A program made the translations under genes and the position numbers. The notes beneath the pieces were generated by a model. That model was not told where the DNA came from. It saw nothing but the letters and a program-made list of their open reading frames with translations, and did not search any database. Shown one piece after another: positions 1 through 7,523 of a stretch of DNA of 16,596 nt (position 1 is its first letter; the number at the start of each line of letters is the position of its first letter). The stretch comes from Dunaliella salina. Lineage: Eukaryota; Chlorophyta; Chlorophyceae; Chlamydomonadales; Dunaliellaceae. The stretch spans positions 66,611 through 83,206 of the forward strand of contig MU070104.1 of the NCBI GenBank assembly GCA_002284615.2, given 5' to 3'.

Positions 1-66
1 GCATTAAAAGGGGTGATCAAAACAGCATCTGGTCGACTGGAGTTGAGTCTTCTCCTCTCTGGAAGG

Positions 67-423
67 TTACGAGGGAAGAAGTAAGCAGGTAAAGGCATGT
101 GTGGGGAGCTGGAGGTCGTGTTGAGCAAGCTTAAAATCGCTCCCTATGTCTGTGTATACTAGACCTGCCCCTACATGGCATTTGCTGAGGGCTTTTGTAA
201 TCATTCTGCCTACAATGTTATGGCGTTCAGTTTTCATGTTGGAGATGATATGATTTTGGCAGCCTGAGAGCATGTGTAGTGCGCTGTCCAAATGATGGCA
301 GCCTGGGAGGGGGCAAGATGGATCAGTTGTTCTTTTAAAACGCACTGCATGTTTTTGGTTGTAGAGGGTGCCTGTGCGGTACTGCAGGATGGTACGCTTT
401 ATGGGTACAGAAATATTGGGCAT
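67..423 (-). pseudogene. CCHC zinc motif and start of restriction-like endonuclease, copy A
   Basis: The minus-strand frame contains KRTILQYRTGTLY, then a Cys-x4-Cys-x7-His-x4-Cys motif (CPLPGC...ALHMLSGC), then TERHNIVGRM. This arrangement (zinc motif, Arg-His-Asn, then Arg-Pro-Asp further on) matches the C-terminal region of R2-type restriction-like endonucleases. The same frame in copy C has TESHN, so the Arg of RHN is kept in A and lost in C. A frameshift at about 90 separates this piece from SSRPDAVLI at the window's left edge. The domain would nick target DNA to prime reverse transcription. It is incomplete here and certainly inactive as read. Confidence 0.75.
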
Positions 424-877
424 ACTTCTGAAGGCATTGCTGATTTCTTTTTATCTACTCGCGGTAATAAATCTTTATAATAAGAGTAGTAACCTGTTTT
501 GGCATTGGCATATCCAAGCTTATGTTTAGAGTGCATATGGGATTTGAAGGCATCTTGAAGATTGGGAAAATAGGTGAGCTTGTGGGCGGGTGGTGGACCT
601 GCAGGTGTGCCTGCAGCATGCACTCTTTCTTCTTTGGCTAACCAGAAAATGTTTGTAAATGGATTTCCACCAGGACCTGCACCAGAAATCTTGGTGTCTG
701 CCACGCAGTTCTGGGCTTGCTTAGCCTGATGTTTTGCAATAGAATCTGCATATTCATTTCCAGCAATGCCAGCATGGGACTTCACTTTGTATGTTCAAAT
801 TTGGTATGAAAGTCTCTAATGAGAGTTGAATTCATTTTAAGGACATCTCCTTGGGCATGTCTTAGGTGTTTCTCAGG

Positions 878-1198
878 TCAAAGAAGTTGTTTATATATCT
901 GTTTGAGAGAGGTGAGGCTGTCTGACGCAATATCTGCATGTTTGGTAATGATAGCAGCAGCAATTGCTGCCAATTCAGCTCTAGTAATGGTTTTAGTAAT
1001 CCCAGCACCGGCACCGTTTGGTTCTACAAAGTTCTTGCTGTCAGTGGACAGGCAGTAGACACCTGCTCCAATTTCTTGCTTACCGTTATGGATAAGGCAG
1101 CTGCCATCTGTGTATGCCCATGTTCTCCAATCAGCAACTTTGGGAGTTAGAATAGTATTGGATTGGCTGGGCACCAAGTCTGTATTTTGAACAGTCAT
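878..1198 (-). pseudogene. RNase H domain of retroelement copy A
   Basis: This 106-residue open stretch is the best-preserved RNase H domain in the window. AYTDGS supplies the first Asp, TRAELAAIAAAI the Glu and IASDSL the second Asp. The fourth site (KSHAGIAGNE...AD) lies further along in another frame at about 785-740. RNase H in non-LTR elements removes RNA from the RNA:DNA hybrid made during target-primed reverse transcription. The stretch ends at a TGA inside the segment that reads LLxPEKHLRHAQGD in the neighbouring copies, so the domain cannot be translated whole. The Met at 1198 is simply the first one after a stop, not a real start. Confidence 0.8.
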
Positions 1199-1426
1199 AT
1201 GTGGATTTTAGGGTGTTTAGAGACGTGTTGTTTGTCGAATGGGAGGCGTTCCAGTTTATTGAAACCTGGCATGTGAGCATGCATGGGATTTAGGACAGGG
1301 TGGCTGCTGATATTCGTCAGCTTCCACTCTGTGGCTTCTTTCAAATCTCCTTTCAGGCCCTGTAGCCAGTCTTTGATATGGTTGTTAAGATGGACTCAAG
1401 CTGCAGTGTTCCAAATAGCAAAGATA

Positions 1427-2520
1427 AGTGGATATACTTGACATATTCCTGAAAGCGTCGCTAACTTTGTTATCTACATGCAGTTATAAGTTTTGACAGT
1501 AAGGGTAGCAACCTGTTTTGGCATTGGCATATCCAAGTCTGTTTAGTATGCATGTGGTATTTAAGAGCATCTTGAAGTTTGGGGAGATAGGTGAGCTTGG
1601 GGACAAGTGGGGGACCTGTAGATACGCACGCAGCATGCACTCTTTTTTCTTCCTTTGCTGACCAAAAACTATGAAAATGTGGTTTTCCACCATGACCTGC
1701 ATCGGGGGTCTCAGTTTCTGCCACGCAGTAGTTGGCTTGATTTGCCTGGTAATTTGCAATAACATCTGCAATTACATCACAATCATTTCCAATGATGCCA
1801 CCATGAGACTTATTTTTGTAAATTGAATATTGGTATGAGAGTTGCTAATGAGAACTGAAGTCATTTTAAGGACGTCTCCTTTGGATATGCCTCAGGTGTT
1901 TCTCAGGGTAAAGATGTTGTTTACGCTTTTGATTGAAAGAAATGAGGCTGCCTGATGCAATATTTGCATATTTGGTGATGATAGCAGCAGCAACTGCTGC
2001 CAATTCAGCCTGACATAAGGTTTTAGTAATCCCAGCACCGTTTGGTTCTACGAAGGTCTTGTTGTCAGGAAGTGGACAGTAGACGTCTGCCCCAATTTCT
2101 CGTTGCCGCTTGGACAAGGCAGCTGCCACCTGTGTATGCCCATGTCCTCCACGTGAGAAAGTTGAGCTGCTGCCCGTCCCGCGGTGCTACAGGGGTTGGT
2201 GTTAGGACAGAATTTTCATTGAACAAAGTGGATGTCCCTGTCATGGTCAGGGATTTTAGAGGAATCAAGGTGGACTGGTCGGCCTGGGATCGAACGCACA
2301 AAGATAGCATCTGGGCGGCTTGAGTGGTGTGCTGAAGAGCCAATATACTAATATGTACATACCATTATGGAATACCCTATCAGAATTGCCTCGTGTTGTG
2401 TTAATGTTTTCATGAGAACCCTGATCGGGGACTCGAATTTCCTGTTCCTGAAGTCTCTCATTATTGCAGCCATCCATACCAACAAGAGATGAGCCATGCG
2501 GGCCTTCCCAAAGCGCACAT
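1427..2520 (-). mobile_element. non-LTR retrotransposon fragment, copy B, catalytically dead RNase H
   Basis: This minus-strand copy belongs to the same family as A and C and forms the outer part of the left palindrome arm. Its mirror partner is copy C at about 10770-11865. The RNase H domain is broken: AYTGGS replaces TDGS (first Asp to Gly) and IASGSL replaces IASDSL (third acidic site to Gly). The Glu in AELAAVAAAI remains. Downstream pieces at 1771-1470 include SFWSAKEEK and LPKLQDALKYHMHTK, in shifting frames. The CCHC and nuclease parts are missing because homology to C stops at about 1427, where the linker of copy A begins. The upstream part (2345-2520) contains VPDQGSHEN and is nearly identical to the right arm. 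Confidence 0.8.
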
Positions 2521-2845
2521 TAAGGAAAGACCCAGCAGTTTATTTTTCTGATTTACAACTCTGATCCTCTTTACTGCATGGTACATGTTGAGTGTTTTTC
2601 CCNGGGTTNAGGATTAACAAATTGAGCATGGATTTCTGTCCAACACCATGGCTTGGCACACACATTCCNGGAAGGACACTGCTCTGATTTCCCTCCCCTT
2701 CATGGCCTGTGGTTTTGTAAGGTCATTTATGGGTCTATTGGCCTTAATAACTAATAGAGAACGTCATCGCTCTATTCTTTTGTGCGCTCTCAGATCGCAA
2801 GAGATTAATCTTACATCAAACACTATCTATTGTATTTGGTAAAGA
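2521..2845. repeat. conserved non-coding segment upstream of gene copy 1 (left arm)
   Basis: This stretch lies between retroelement copy B and the start codon of the split gene and is nearly identical to 10444-10768 read in reverse. It carries N at 2603, 2609 and 2669. It may hold the gene's promoter and 5' leader, but no clear TATA box or initiator can be named. Alternatively part of it is degenerate retroelement coding sequence: the minus strand reads TLNMYHAVKRIRVVNQ and similar phrases that run toward copy B. The third gene copy has no counterpart, so the segment is probably not ancient gene sequence. No confident gene is seen here. Confidence 0.45.
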
Positions 2846-2986
2846 ATGAACAGCAATAAAAAACGTCGGAACTCTGTCAGGAACCAGGTGTTCTCTGGGC
2901 TCACAGGCAAGAAGGTGTTAGTGCCAGCCCATGCCATCCCAGGAGGCCACTATAGTGAGGACACCCTGCTGCATGGGCGCGTCAAG
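2846..2986 (+). CDS. exon 1 of gene copy 1 (start codon, basic N-terminus)
   Basis: This is 47 whole codons from ATG to the GTAGGT donor at 2987. The peptide starts MNSNKKRRNSVRNQ and contains KKVLVPAHAIPGGH. The latter phrase is kept in the right-arm copy (10443-10303) and in the older third copy (VLAPAHAIPGGHSS near 13575-13535), so it has been under coding constraint. The third copy lacks the first part of the exon, up to about GLTG. Confidence 0.65.
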
Positions 2987-5900
2987 GTAGGTGCATGAGA
3001 TTGAAGGGTGGTAAGTCAGCATTGCAGCAGTTGCGTGCTTGCACGCCCGNCCTATGTGCAGGAGGTGAGCTTGCGCTGAGGTGACAATTTCCAAGGAAAG
3101 ACTGGAAGCACACAGCAGTCTCTAGGATCACCAGCGCTGCAGGTTATGGTCATGAAGGGGAGTGCTCAGCTCGTTGTTGTAGTGCCCCCAAAGATGGGGG
3201 AGATGGAGGGGAACTGTTGGCTCTGTCNGANTCCTCACCTGCCCCTCTGACATCACAGAGGCTGGACTTCCACATCAAGGAACAATCACCTGCTTGTTTA
3301 GGGCCATCAGAACACTTTGGAGAAGATGGTGTGAGGAAGGAGAANGAAGGNCAANAAAAGTTGGTATCTGAGCCTGCTTGCAATGATGCAAAATCTGCAT
3401 GTTTTGTCCGTGCAATGCAAAAGTGCGTCGTGCTCCTTAGCCTTTCTCTGGGCAGCGCACGTACCAGGATCTCGGGCTGTGCAAGTGTTTCGACGATCGG
3501 GTTTTTTTGAAGGGACCGCAGCTGGATCATGATCATTGTGGACAAGCACACTTACACACATAATTTCTAAAACAAAGCCATTATCGTTCCTACTGCTTGT
3601 AAGGGTCGTGACACCGGGCATCGGGGTTGTGTGCTGGTCAAATGCATTGAGGACGCCCGCACCTTCTACTTTGATGTCTTCAAGGTATGTTGTTTGAGAG
3701 CCACTGTGCTGTGTGCATTAAAAAGGGATCAGAGCCGCAAGTAGTTTGCGGGAGTGGGCCAGCATGCCTCGGGATTTGATAAGGGGAAGCTGCTACGCGT
3801 CAGCAACAGTCCAGGAAGAAGCATGTCTCCCTCCTCTGCGGTGCTTGTTCCTGTATTGATGGCAACCAAGTCATGCGCTGCAGCATTGTGTGGCAGGGAC
3901 TGGCACGATGTGACGTGTTCATGCGTGGATGTGTGCTGTGCCATCCTTGCAGGTGCGAGAGTGGCTGGACACGTTCCAGGAGATGCCTGGCAATGATCAC
4001 CCCGTGGATGCAACAGCTGTTCATGACAAAGAGGATGATGGGAACGCCAGCGGGAGCTCGAGGGAGCTGGGCTGGGGATCCTTGGTGGCAAACGAGGCGG
4101 AGAACAACCTGCTGTCAGGTGTGTTGACATGTGCACACCCTCTTGTCTGTTTTCTTGACTGCTTTCAGGTGTTGCACACATCCGGTATGGTCACTCGTGC
4201 GTCACTTGATGGGGTTGTTATCTCCTAGCCGTGGGGGGTTGCAGTGAAATGCCTGCATGAGGGAAGTCAATGCTCAATCCATGGGATGTGCCTGGAGCGC
4301 CACATGTATGGAACGTTGTATGAAGTCAGGGGCACCTCTGCACTTTGCAAGTAAGCTTACCCATCGCTCAGAACAGGCCCACAGCCCACCCTCAGCTCCC
4401 GCACGCGACTGCTTGCAAGGCAGCGCAAGCTGGATCTCAGATGCCCATCTGCGCATTTGCGCAACTGCAAACAGTGTGCCCCTGTCGTTGTGTACAGGAT
4501 ATGGAGGTGACGGGTCTTTTGTCCCCCCTCTGATGCCGGGCATGGGGGAAGCGGGGCTGACCAACGCATGGGATGAAAGCGCACAGCTGCAGCAGCTGCT
4601 GCAGCAGCCCAAGGGGGGACTGGGCTCACTTGGTCAGGGGGCAGGACAGCCTGATGCTGCTCTCTGGATGGGAGGAGATGCTGAGGGGAATCTGAGCTAC
4701 GGAATGCGCATGAGTGGTGCTGCTGCGAAGGGCAGCTTGCGGCTCAACCCTCACAACCACTCCCTTGCCACAACTTACACTGGAACTGCACAAGGCGAGG
4801 TTGGTCTTGCTGGAGATGAGGAGCCTGCATACAAGCGAGCGCGCTACATGCCTGAAGTGGGGGCCATTGGGAGACGGGGCAGCCTTTCTCCGCGCGAGGA
4901 TGGAGCTGCAGGCATGGAGCTCAAGGGGCTTGCAGTAGCACAGCCGAGCAGGCAAAGGAGGGGCAGCAGCGTGGGGGCATTCTTTCAGGATGCAGATCAT
5001 GAGCAGCACCAGCACCAGCACCAGCACCAGCACCAACAGCAGCAACATCACCAGCACCAGCACCAACAGCAGCAACATCACCAGCACCAGCACCAGCAGC
5101 AGCAGCAACAGCAACAGCAGCAGCACCAGCACCAACAGCAGCAGCAACATCACCAGCACCAACAGCAGCAGCAACATCACCAGCACCAGCACCAACAGCA
5201 GCAGGCCACCCACCATCAGTCCTTACACCTTCCTGAAGAGGACGGGGCTGGGAGTAAGGGGGCTTACTGTGCAGGCAGCACAGCTGCAGCAACGCCATCA
5301 GGAGCCAGCCCGCAAGAGGGTGGTGGAGCCGCGTCAGCTGCCTGCGCCACCCTGGTTCCCCAGCGCGCTTCGCATGGCCCGCGATCGCGGCGGGAGGCCT
5401 CGCACTCTGCAGCATACTCACACTCCCGTTCTCAGTCCCCTCATCCACAGGCACTCCAACAGCAGGCCGCCCCGCACGACCTCACGCAGCAGCAGCAGCA
5501 GCAGCAGCAAGAGCAGCGGCGGCAGCAGCAGCAGCAGCAAAATGATAGGGTCCCGAACGCACATGCCGCTCGCACTTCTCCCACCTGCGCATTCCCGTCC
5601 CAGCAGCAACCACCCCAAGCTATGCCTATACGGCTGCAAGGTAGCCCTACAGCTGCTCCTGCTCTCGCTCCTGCTCTTCCCCCCCTTGGTGGAAAGCCTA
5701 GTTCAGCAGCATCACCAGCAAAGCAGCTGCCGCAAGCCCACCTGCCACCATTGCAGCAGCACAGTGGCACTGACATGCCAGTGGAAGCCAGGGGTCCATC
5801 AGGCCCCTTGGGTGCAACAAAGCAGGTACAAAAAGTGCAACACCTGCCGCCCCAGCATCCAAAGCCCGGCTCCTCTGCACCCTGGCCTCCACACCTCTCT

Positions 5901-6031
5901 TGCTGCGAAGGAGGAGGAGGAGGGCAGAAAGAAGGGCAGGACAAACCAGCATCAGTTTCGCCGACTGGCTCGCTTGCTGCGCCACTAAACGCAGCTGCAT
6001 CCTTGTCGCATCAGCCGCACTCACCCGAGGC

Positions 6032-6074
<43 letters not shown>

Positions 6075-6228
6075 CAACGCACCACCCTCCCTGCCAGCCA
6101 TCAGCAGGACAATGCACAGGCACCTGACCCTGCCCCAGCTGACGCGGCGCTTGCTGAAGCTGGCTTGACCGGGGGTCATGACGGCATCACCAACAACAAC
6201 ACCGACCCGAGCCCAAGCAGCAACATCG

Positions 6229-6263
<35 letters not shown>

Positions 6264-7523
6264 GAAGGCCTGCCCTTCTGCCCACCAAACAGCAGTAATG
6301 TGCCTCCTTCTCACACCAAAGTCAGCAGCGTCACCTCGCAGCCCGCGCAGATCGCCACCCACAGAGCCCACCGCCGGCCCCTCGTCCGCCTGCCTCCTCA
6401 CGCCCACAGCTCTCCAGCCCCGCTCTTTCCCCCCTCCTCCTCCGTTCCATCCTCAGCACCCACCAGCACTGCCAAGCGCACGCACATGCCACCCAGTATG
6501 CTGAGCATGCAAGCGCGCAGCCAGCCTGTGCACCTCCCCGACTTTTCCTCTGCCAACCCGCTCCCCCACCCCCGCATGAGTGCAGCCGCCCTGGGGATGC
6601 AACTTCCGCCTCTCGGCCAGCCGACTCCCCACAGCCTCCCCCTCCAGGGCCGTGCCAACTGCAGCGGAGCAGGAGGCGTGCCTACACAGCCGCGCAAGGC
6701 CCCCCCACACCCACAGGGCCACGTGCCCTACAAGCCCAGCCCTGCGCAGCGGCGCATCTTGAGAGAGCAGCAGAAACGAGAGCAGCAGCAGAGGACGGCG
6801 CAGCTGCAGGTGAGGGGCAAAGTCTCTACTGTAGTGGGCGGTGTCTGCTCGGGGGCAAATGTCTCTGCCACAATGGGGTCTGCTTAGGGCAAATGTCTCT
6901 GCCGCAGTGGGGTCTCTCTGCTTGGGGGCAGATTCCTCTACAGCAGTGGGGTCTGTTTGCTGGGGGGCCTTGGATGAGGCATTCGGACCCCTCAGATAAG
7001 ACGCAGGGCACAAAGCTGGGCCATATCTGCATGGCATTCTGTGGGCCTTGGATGAGGCATTGAGACTCCTCAGATGAAGACGCAGAGCACAAAGCTGTGC
7101 CAAGTCCACATGGCACTCCTGCCTTGGAATGCAACGTGGATGGGGCCCAGCTGTGTCCGTCCAAGAAGTGTGTGTTGGTGTGAGTGTGTGCACGCTCAAG
7201 AATACGAGTAGGAGTTGAGCATGCAAGATTAGAAAGGGTTGGTACAGCGCTCAGTATACCCTGTATCACTCCGACTCTTCTGCTCCATGCCGGGACAGGG
7301 CTGTGCAGCGCCCCGTCCCTGTCCGAGCCAGCTGGGCTTTGAAGGAGGGACTGGGGCACTAGCAGGGCCACCTGCCCTGCATCATGCGCCGGCACCATTG
7401 CGCCTGAACAACTCAACTACTCACTCGCAAGCATCACTGCGCTTGCTTCGCCTGGCGCGAGCCGCATGGGCGCAAGTTTGGGGCCCAAGGTCAGGCCCCC
7501 AATCCTATGCCAAAAATGGATGA
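2846..7523 (+). CDS. split gene for a Gln/His/Pro-rich protein of unknown function (gene copy 1)
   Basis: Proposed exons: 2846-2986, about 3143-3300 (damaged), 3604-3684, 3953-4118, 4498-6809 and tentatively 7299-7523. Exon ends have GT donors and AG acceptors. Exon 3 joins exon 4 in phase 0, and exon 4 joins exon 5 in phase 1 (TCA-G plus GA-TAT, giving LLSGYGGDG), which is strong support. The ATG at 2846 is chosen because it opens exon 1 with a basic MNSNKKRRNS, a possible nuclear signal. The N-terminal part (about 180 residues) is compact and ordered-looking. The rest is low complexity with His-Gln and poly-Gln runs, Pro-rich segments and a basic, Gln-rich helix near the end. A nuclear or RNA-linked regulatory role is a guess; I recognise no domain. 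Exon 2 has several 1-base indels relative to the third copy, so this copy is either a pseudogene or has consensus errors there. Confidence 0.6.
3143..3300 (+). pseudogene. exon 2 of gene copy 1, frame disrupted
   Basis: The acceptor CTGCAG is at 3137-3142. Compared with the third copy (13380-13215, minus), this exon has a 1-base loss right at the acceptor (GTTATGG against GGGTATGG) and extra bases in the GAAGGGGAG run, in the CTCGTTGTTGTAG segment and in GGGGAACTG. The third copy reads open throughout (phrases LVQCPQRWGRW and VDYHIKGRSPACF). In this copy the tail DFHIKEQSPACLG is open only in a shifted frame, and phase 0 meets TGA at about 3248. N at 3228 and 3231 adds doubt. The 3' boundary is not certain. 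Confidence 0.5.
3604..3684 (+). CDS. exon 3 of gene copy 1
   Basis: This 27-codon exon lies between an AG at 3602-3603 and the donor GTATGT at 3685. The core CVLVKCIEDARTFYFDVFK is mirrored unchanged in the right arm (9685-9605). It is recognisable in the third copy near 13195-13130 (CVLVECIEDA with a later frameshift). Substitutions between copies mostly keep the residue type, which supports real coding. Confidence 0.65.
3953..4118 (+). CDS. exon 4 of gene copy 1
   Basis: The acceptor CCATCCTTGCAG precedes 3953 and the donor GTGTGT begins at 4119. The exon has 55 codons plus one base. It reads VREWLDTFQEMPGNDHPVD, then an acidic and Ser-rich stretch, then SLVANEAENNLLS, with no stop. In the right arm the first two thirds are gone and replaced by a minisatellite, so this is the only full copy. 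Confidence 0.75.
4119..4497 (+). other. intron 4 of gene copy 1
   Basis: This is a 379-base intron with GT at 4119 and AG at 4496-4497. An internal TTTCAG at about 4160-4169 could be an alternative acceptor; the short frame after it (SGMVTRASLDG) is partly kept in the right arm (HMVTGAFLDG). An extra or alternative exon is therefore possible. An open frame running in from 4257 is an extension of exon 5 into the intron, not the gene start. Homology to the right arm continues through the whole intron, at visibly lower identity than in the core. Confidence 0.55.
4498..6809 (+). CDS. exon 5 of gene copy 1: long Gln/His/Pro-rich exon
   Basis: This exon has about 770 codons without a stop, between the acceptor TGTACAG and the donor GTGAGG at 6810. 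It begins YGGDGSFVPPLMPGMGEAGL, a Gly/Ala-rich segment with EEPAYKRARYMPE (possible nuclear signal). It then has a His-Gln repeat region (5004-5206) and Gln runs at 5487-5510 (8 Gln), 5524-5541, 6033-6077 (15 Gln) and 6231-6263 (11 Gln). Ser/Pro-rich stretches follow, and it ends with a basic, charged QRRILREQQKREQQQR helix. Such proteins are commonly disordered nuclear regulators or RNA-binding factors, but no DNA-binding or catalytic domain is visible. Only the first 40 or so bases have a counterpart in the right arm. Other long open frames over the same DNA (poly-Ser/Thr, poly-Leu, poly-Ala) are side effects of the CAG/CAC repeats. Confidence 0.75.
5004..5206 (+). repeat. CAC-CAG / CAG / CAA compound repeat (His-Gln tract)
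   Basis: About 200 bases are almost entirely CAG, CAA, CAC and CAT codons, arranged as repeated blocks (several His-Gln pairs, then four or more Gln, then His-His). The block order repeats several times, showing expansion by slippage or unequal exchange rather than single-codon growth. CAG repeats can form hairpins and vary in length between strains. Confidence 0.95.
6033..6263 (+). repeat. two poly-CAG tracts in exon 5
   Basis: 6033-6077 encodes 15 Gln and 6231-6263 encodes 11 Gln, both nearly pure CAG with only a few CAA interruptions, all near the 3' end of the tracts. Pure CAG runs are the least stable form, so these are likely length polymorphisms. Confidence 0.95.
6814..6962. repeat. 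tandem repeat, about 36-bp unit, 4 copies
   Basis: Units start at about 6814, 6852, 6886 and 6925. Each has the pattern GGGGCAAAtgTCTCTgc followed by cagTGGGGTCTGctt. Copies differ by small indels, so unit length is not constant and no reading frame is kept. Confidence 0.85.
6968..7121. repeat. tandem duplication, 78-bp and 76-bp units
   Basis: Both units begin CCTTGGATGAGGCATT (6968 and 7046) and share GACGCAGgGCACAAAGCTG and CATGGCA. A partial third unit starts CCTTGGAATG at 7122. It sits inside the proposed intron 5. Confidence 0.9.
7299..7523 (+). CDS. tentative terminal exon of gene copy 1
   Basis: After the pyrimidine-rich acceptor ending in GGGACAG, a phase-0 frame fitting the exon 5 donor runs 74 codons to TGA at 7521-7523. 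The product is Pro/Ala/Leu-rich (SQLGFEGGTGALAGPP, LRLLRLARAAWAQVWG) and keeps the GC-rich coding style of exon 5. There is no second copy to compare with. An internal GTCAGG at about 7490 could be another donor. Confidence rests only on phase and splice context. Confidence 0.35.
   Translation, partial: GCAAPRPCPSQLGFEGGTGALAGPPALHHAPAPLRLNNSTTHSQASLRLLRLARAAWAQVWGPRSGPQSYAKNG

Larger units (their letters stand above)
1..1426 (-). mobile_element. non-LTR retrotransposon fragment, copy A (RNase H, CCHC, start of PD-(D/E)xK nuclease), continues past left edge
   Basis: Read on the minus strand, this is the C-terminal part of a retrotransposon polyprotein broken into several frames. From 1426 to about 1200 there is a linker (with a phrase HIKDWLQGL) containing in-frame stops. 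From 1198 to 878 comes an RNase H domain with AYTDGS, TRAEL and ASDS, the first three acidic catalytic sites. Near 785 the frame is broken by one missing base just before KSHAGIAGNEYAD, which carries the last His/Asp pair. From about 423 to 67 there is a CPLPGC-x7-H-x4-C zinc motif followed by RHN. The RPDA motif of a restriction-like endonuclease lies at about 20-40, and the rest is outside the window. Each catalytic RNase H residue is still present, unlike copy B, so A decayed mainly by frameshifts. The order RNase H, CCHC, nuclease recalls the Dualen/RandI elements described in Chlamydomonas, but no reverse transcriptase or APE domain is visible here, so the family is inferred. Confidence 0.85.
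1427..4545 (+). repeat. left arm of large imperfect palindrome
   Basis: This arm matches 8705-11865 in reverse complement. Anchors: 2488 pairs with 10801, 3747 with 9541, 2846 with 10443 (sums 13288-13289), so the core is almost free of indels. Identity is near complete at about 2346-3500 and 3600-3780, clearly lower at 3500-3600, and lower still toward both ends. The spacer to the right arm is about 4.2 kb and holds exon 5. Confidence 0.9.
6810..7298 (+). other. intron 5 of gene copy 1, built largely of tandem repeats
   Basis: The donor GTGAGG at 6810 directly follows the Gln-rich helix. The proposed acceptor, ending GGGACAG at 7298, is preceded by a pyrimidine-rich stretch. The intron contains about four 35-38-bp units at 6814-6962 and two 76-78-bp units at 6968-7121. 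Reading on past the donor reaches a stop at 6885-6887, which would be the end if this intron were retained. Confidence 0.5.

Noticed and set aside
2648..2842. 64-codon frame present in both arms
   Set aside because: Both copies are identical because of the palindrome, so conservation is not informative; it contains an N and has no splice or domain evidence.
3150..3621. Minus-strand frames of 104-133 codons in the left arm and their mirror on the right
   Set aside because: They overlap exon 2 and intron 2 on the antisense strand, contain several N, and the mirror pair adds no independent evidence because the arms are near-identical.
4257..4497. ATG at 4257 as the start of the Gln/His-rich protein
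   Set aside because: The stretch 4257-4497 lies between a good donor and a good acceptor whose phases fit exons 4 and 5, so it is intron read in an open frame.
4626..5216. 196-codon minus-strand frame with a long Leu/Val stretch resembling a membrane segment
   Set aside because: The Leu/Val run is the complement of the CAG/CAC repeat; there is no conservation or splice context.
4990..5988. 332-codon plus-strand frame rich in Ser/Thr/Asn overlapping exon 5
   Set aside because: It is the CAG/CAC repeat read one base out (AGC, ACC). Exon 5's own frame is longer, has splice sites at both ends and continues a conserved upstream exon.
6453..7226. 257-codon minus-strand frame crossing exon 5 and the intron repeats
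   Set aside because: It is open because of GC-rich composition and the 36-bp and 78-bp repeats; no recognisable domain.
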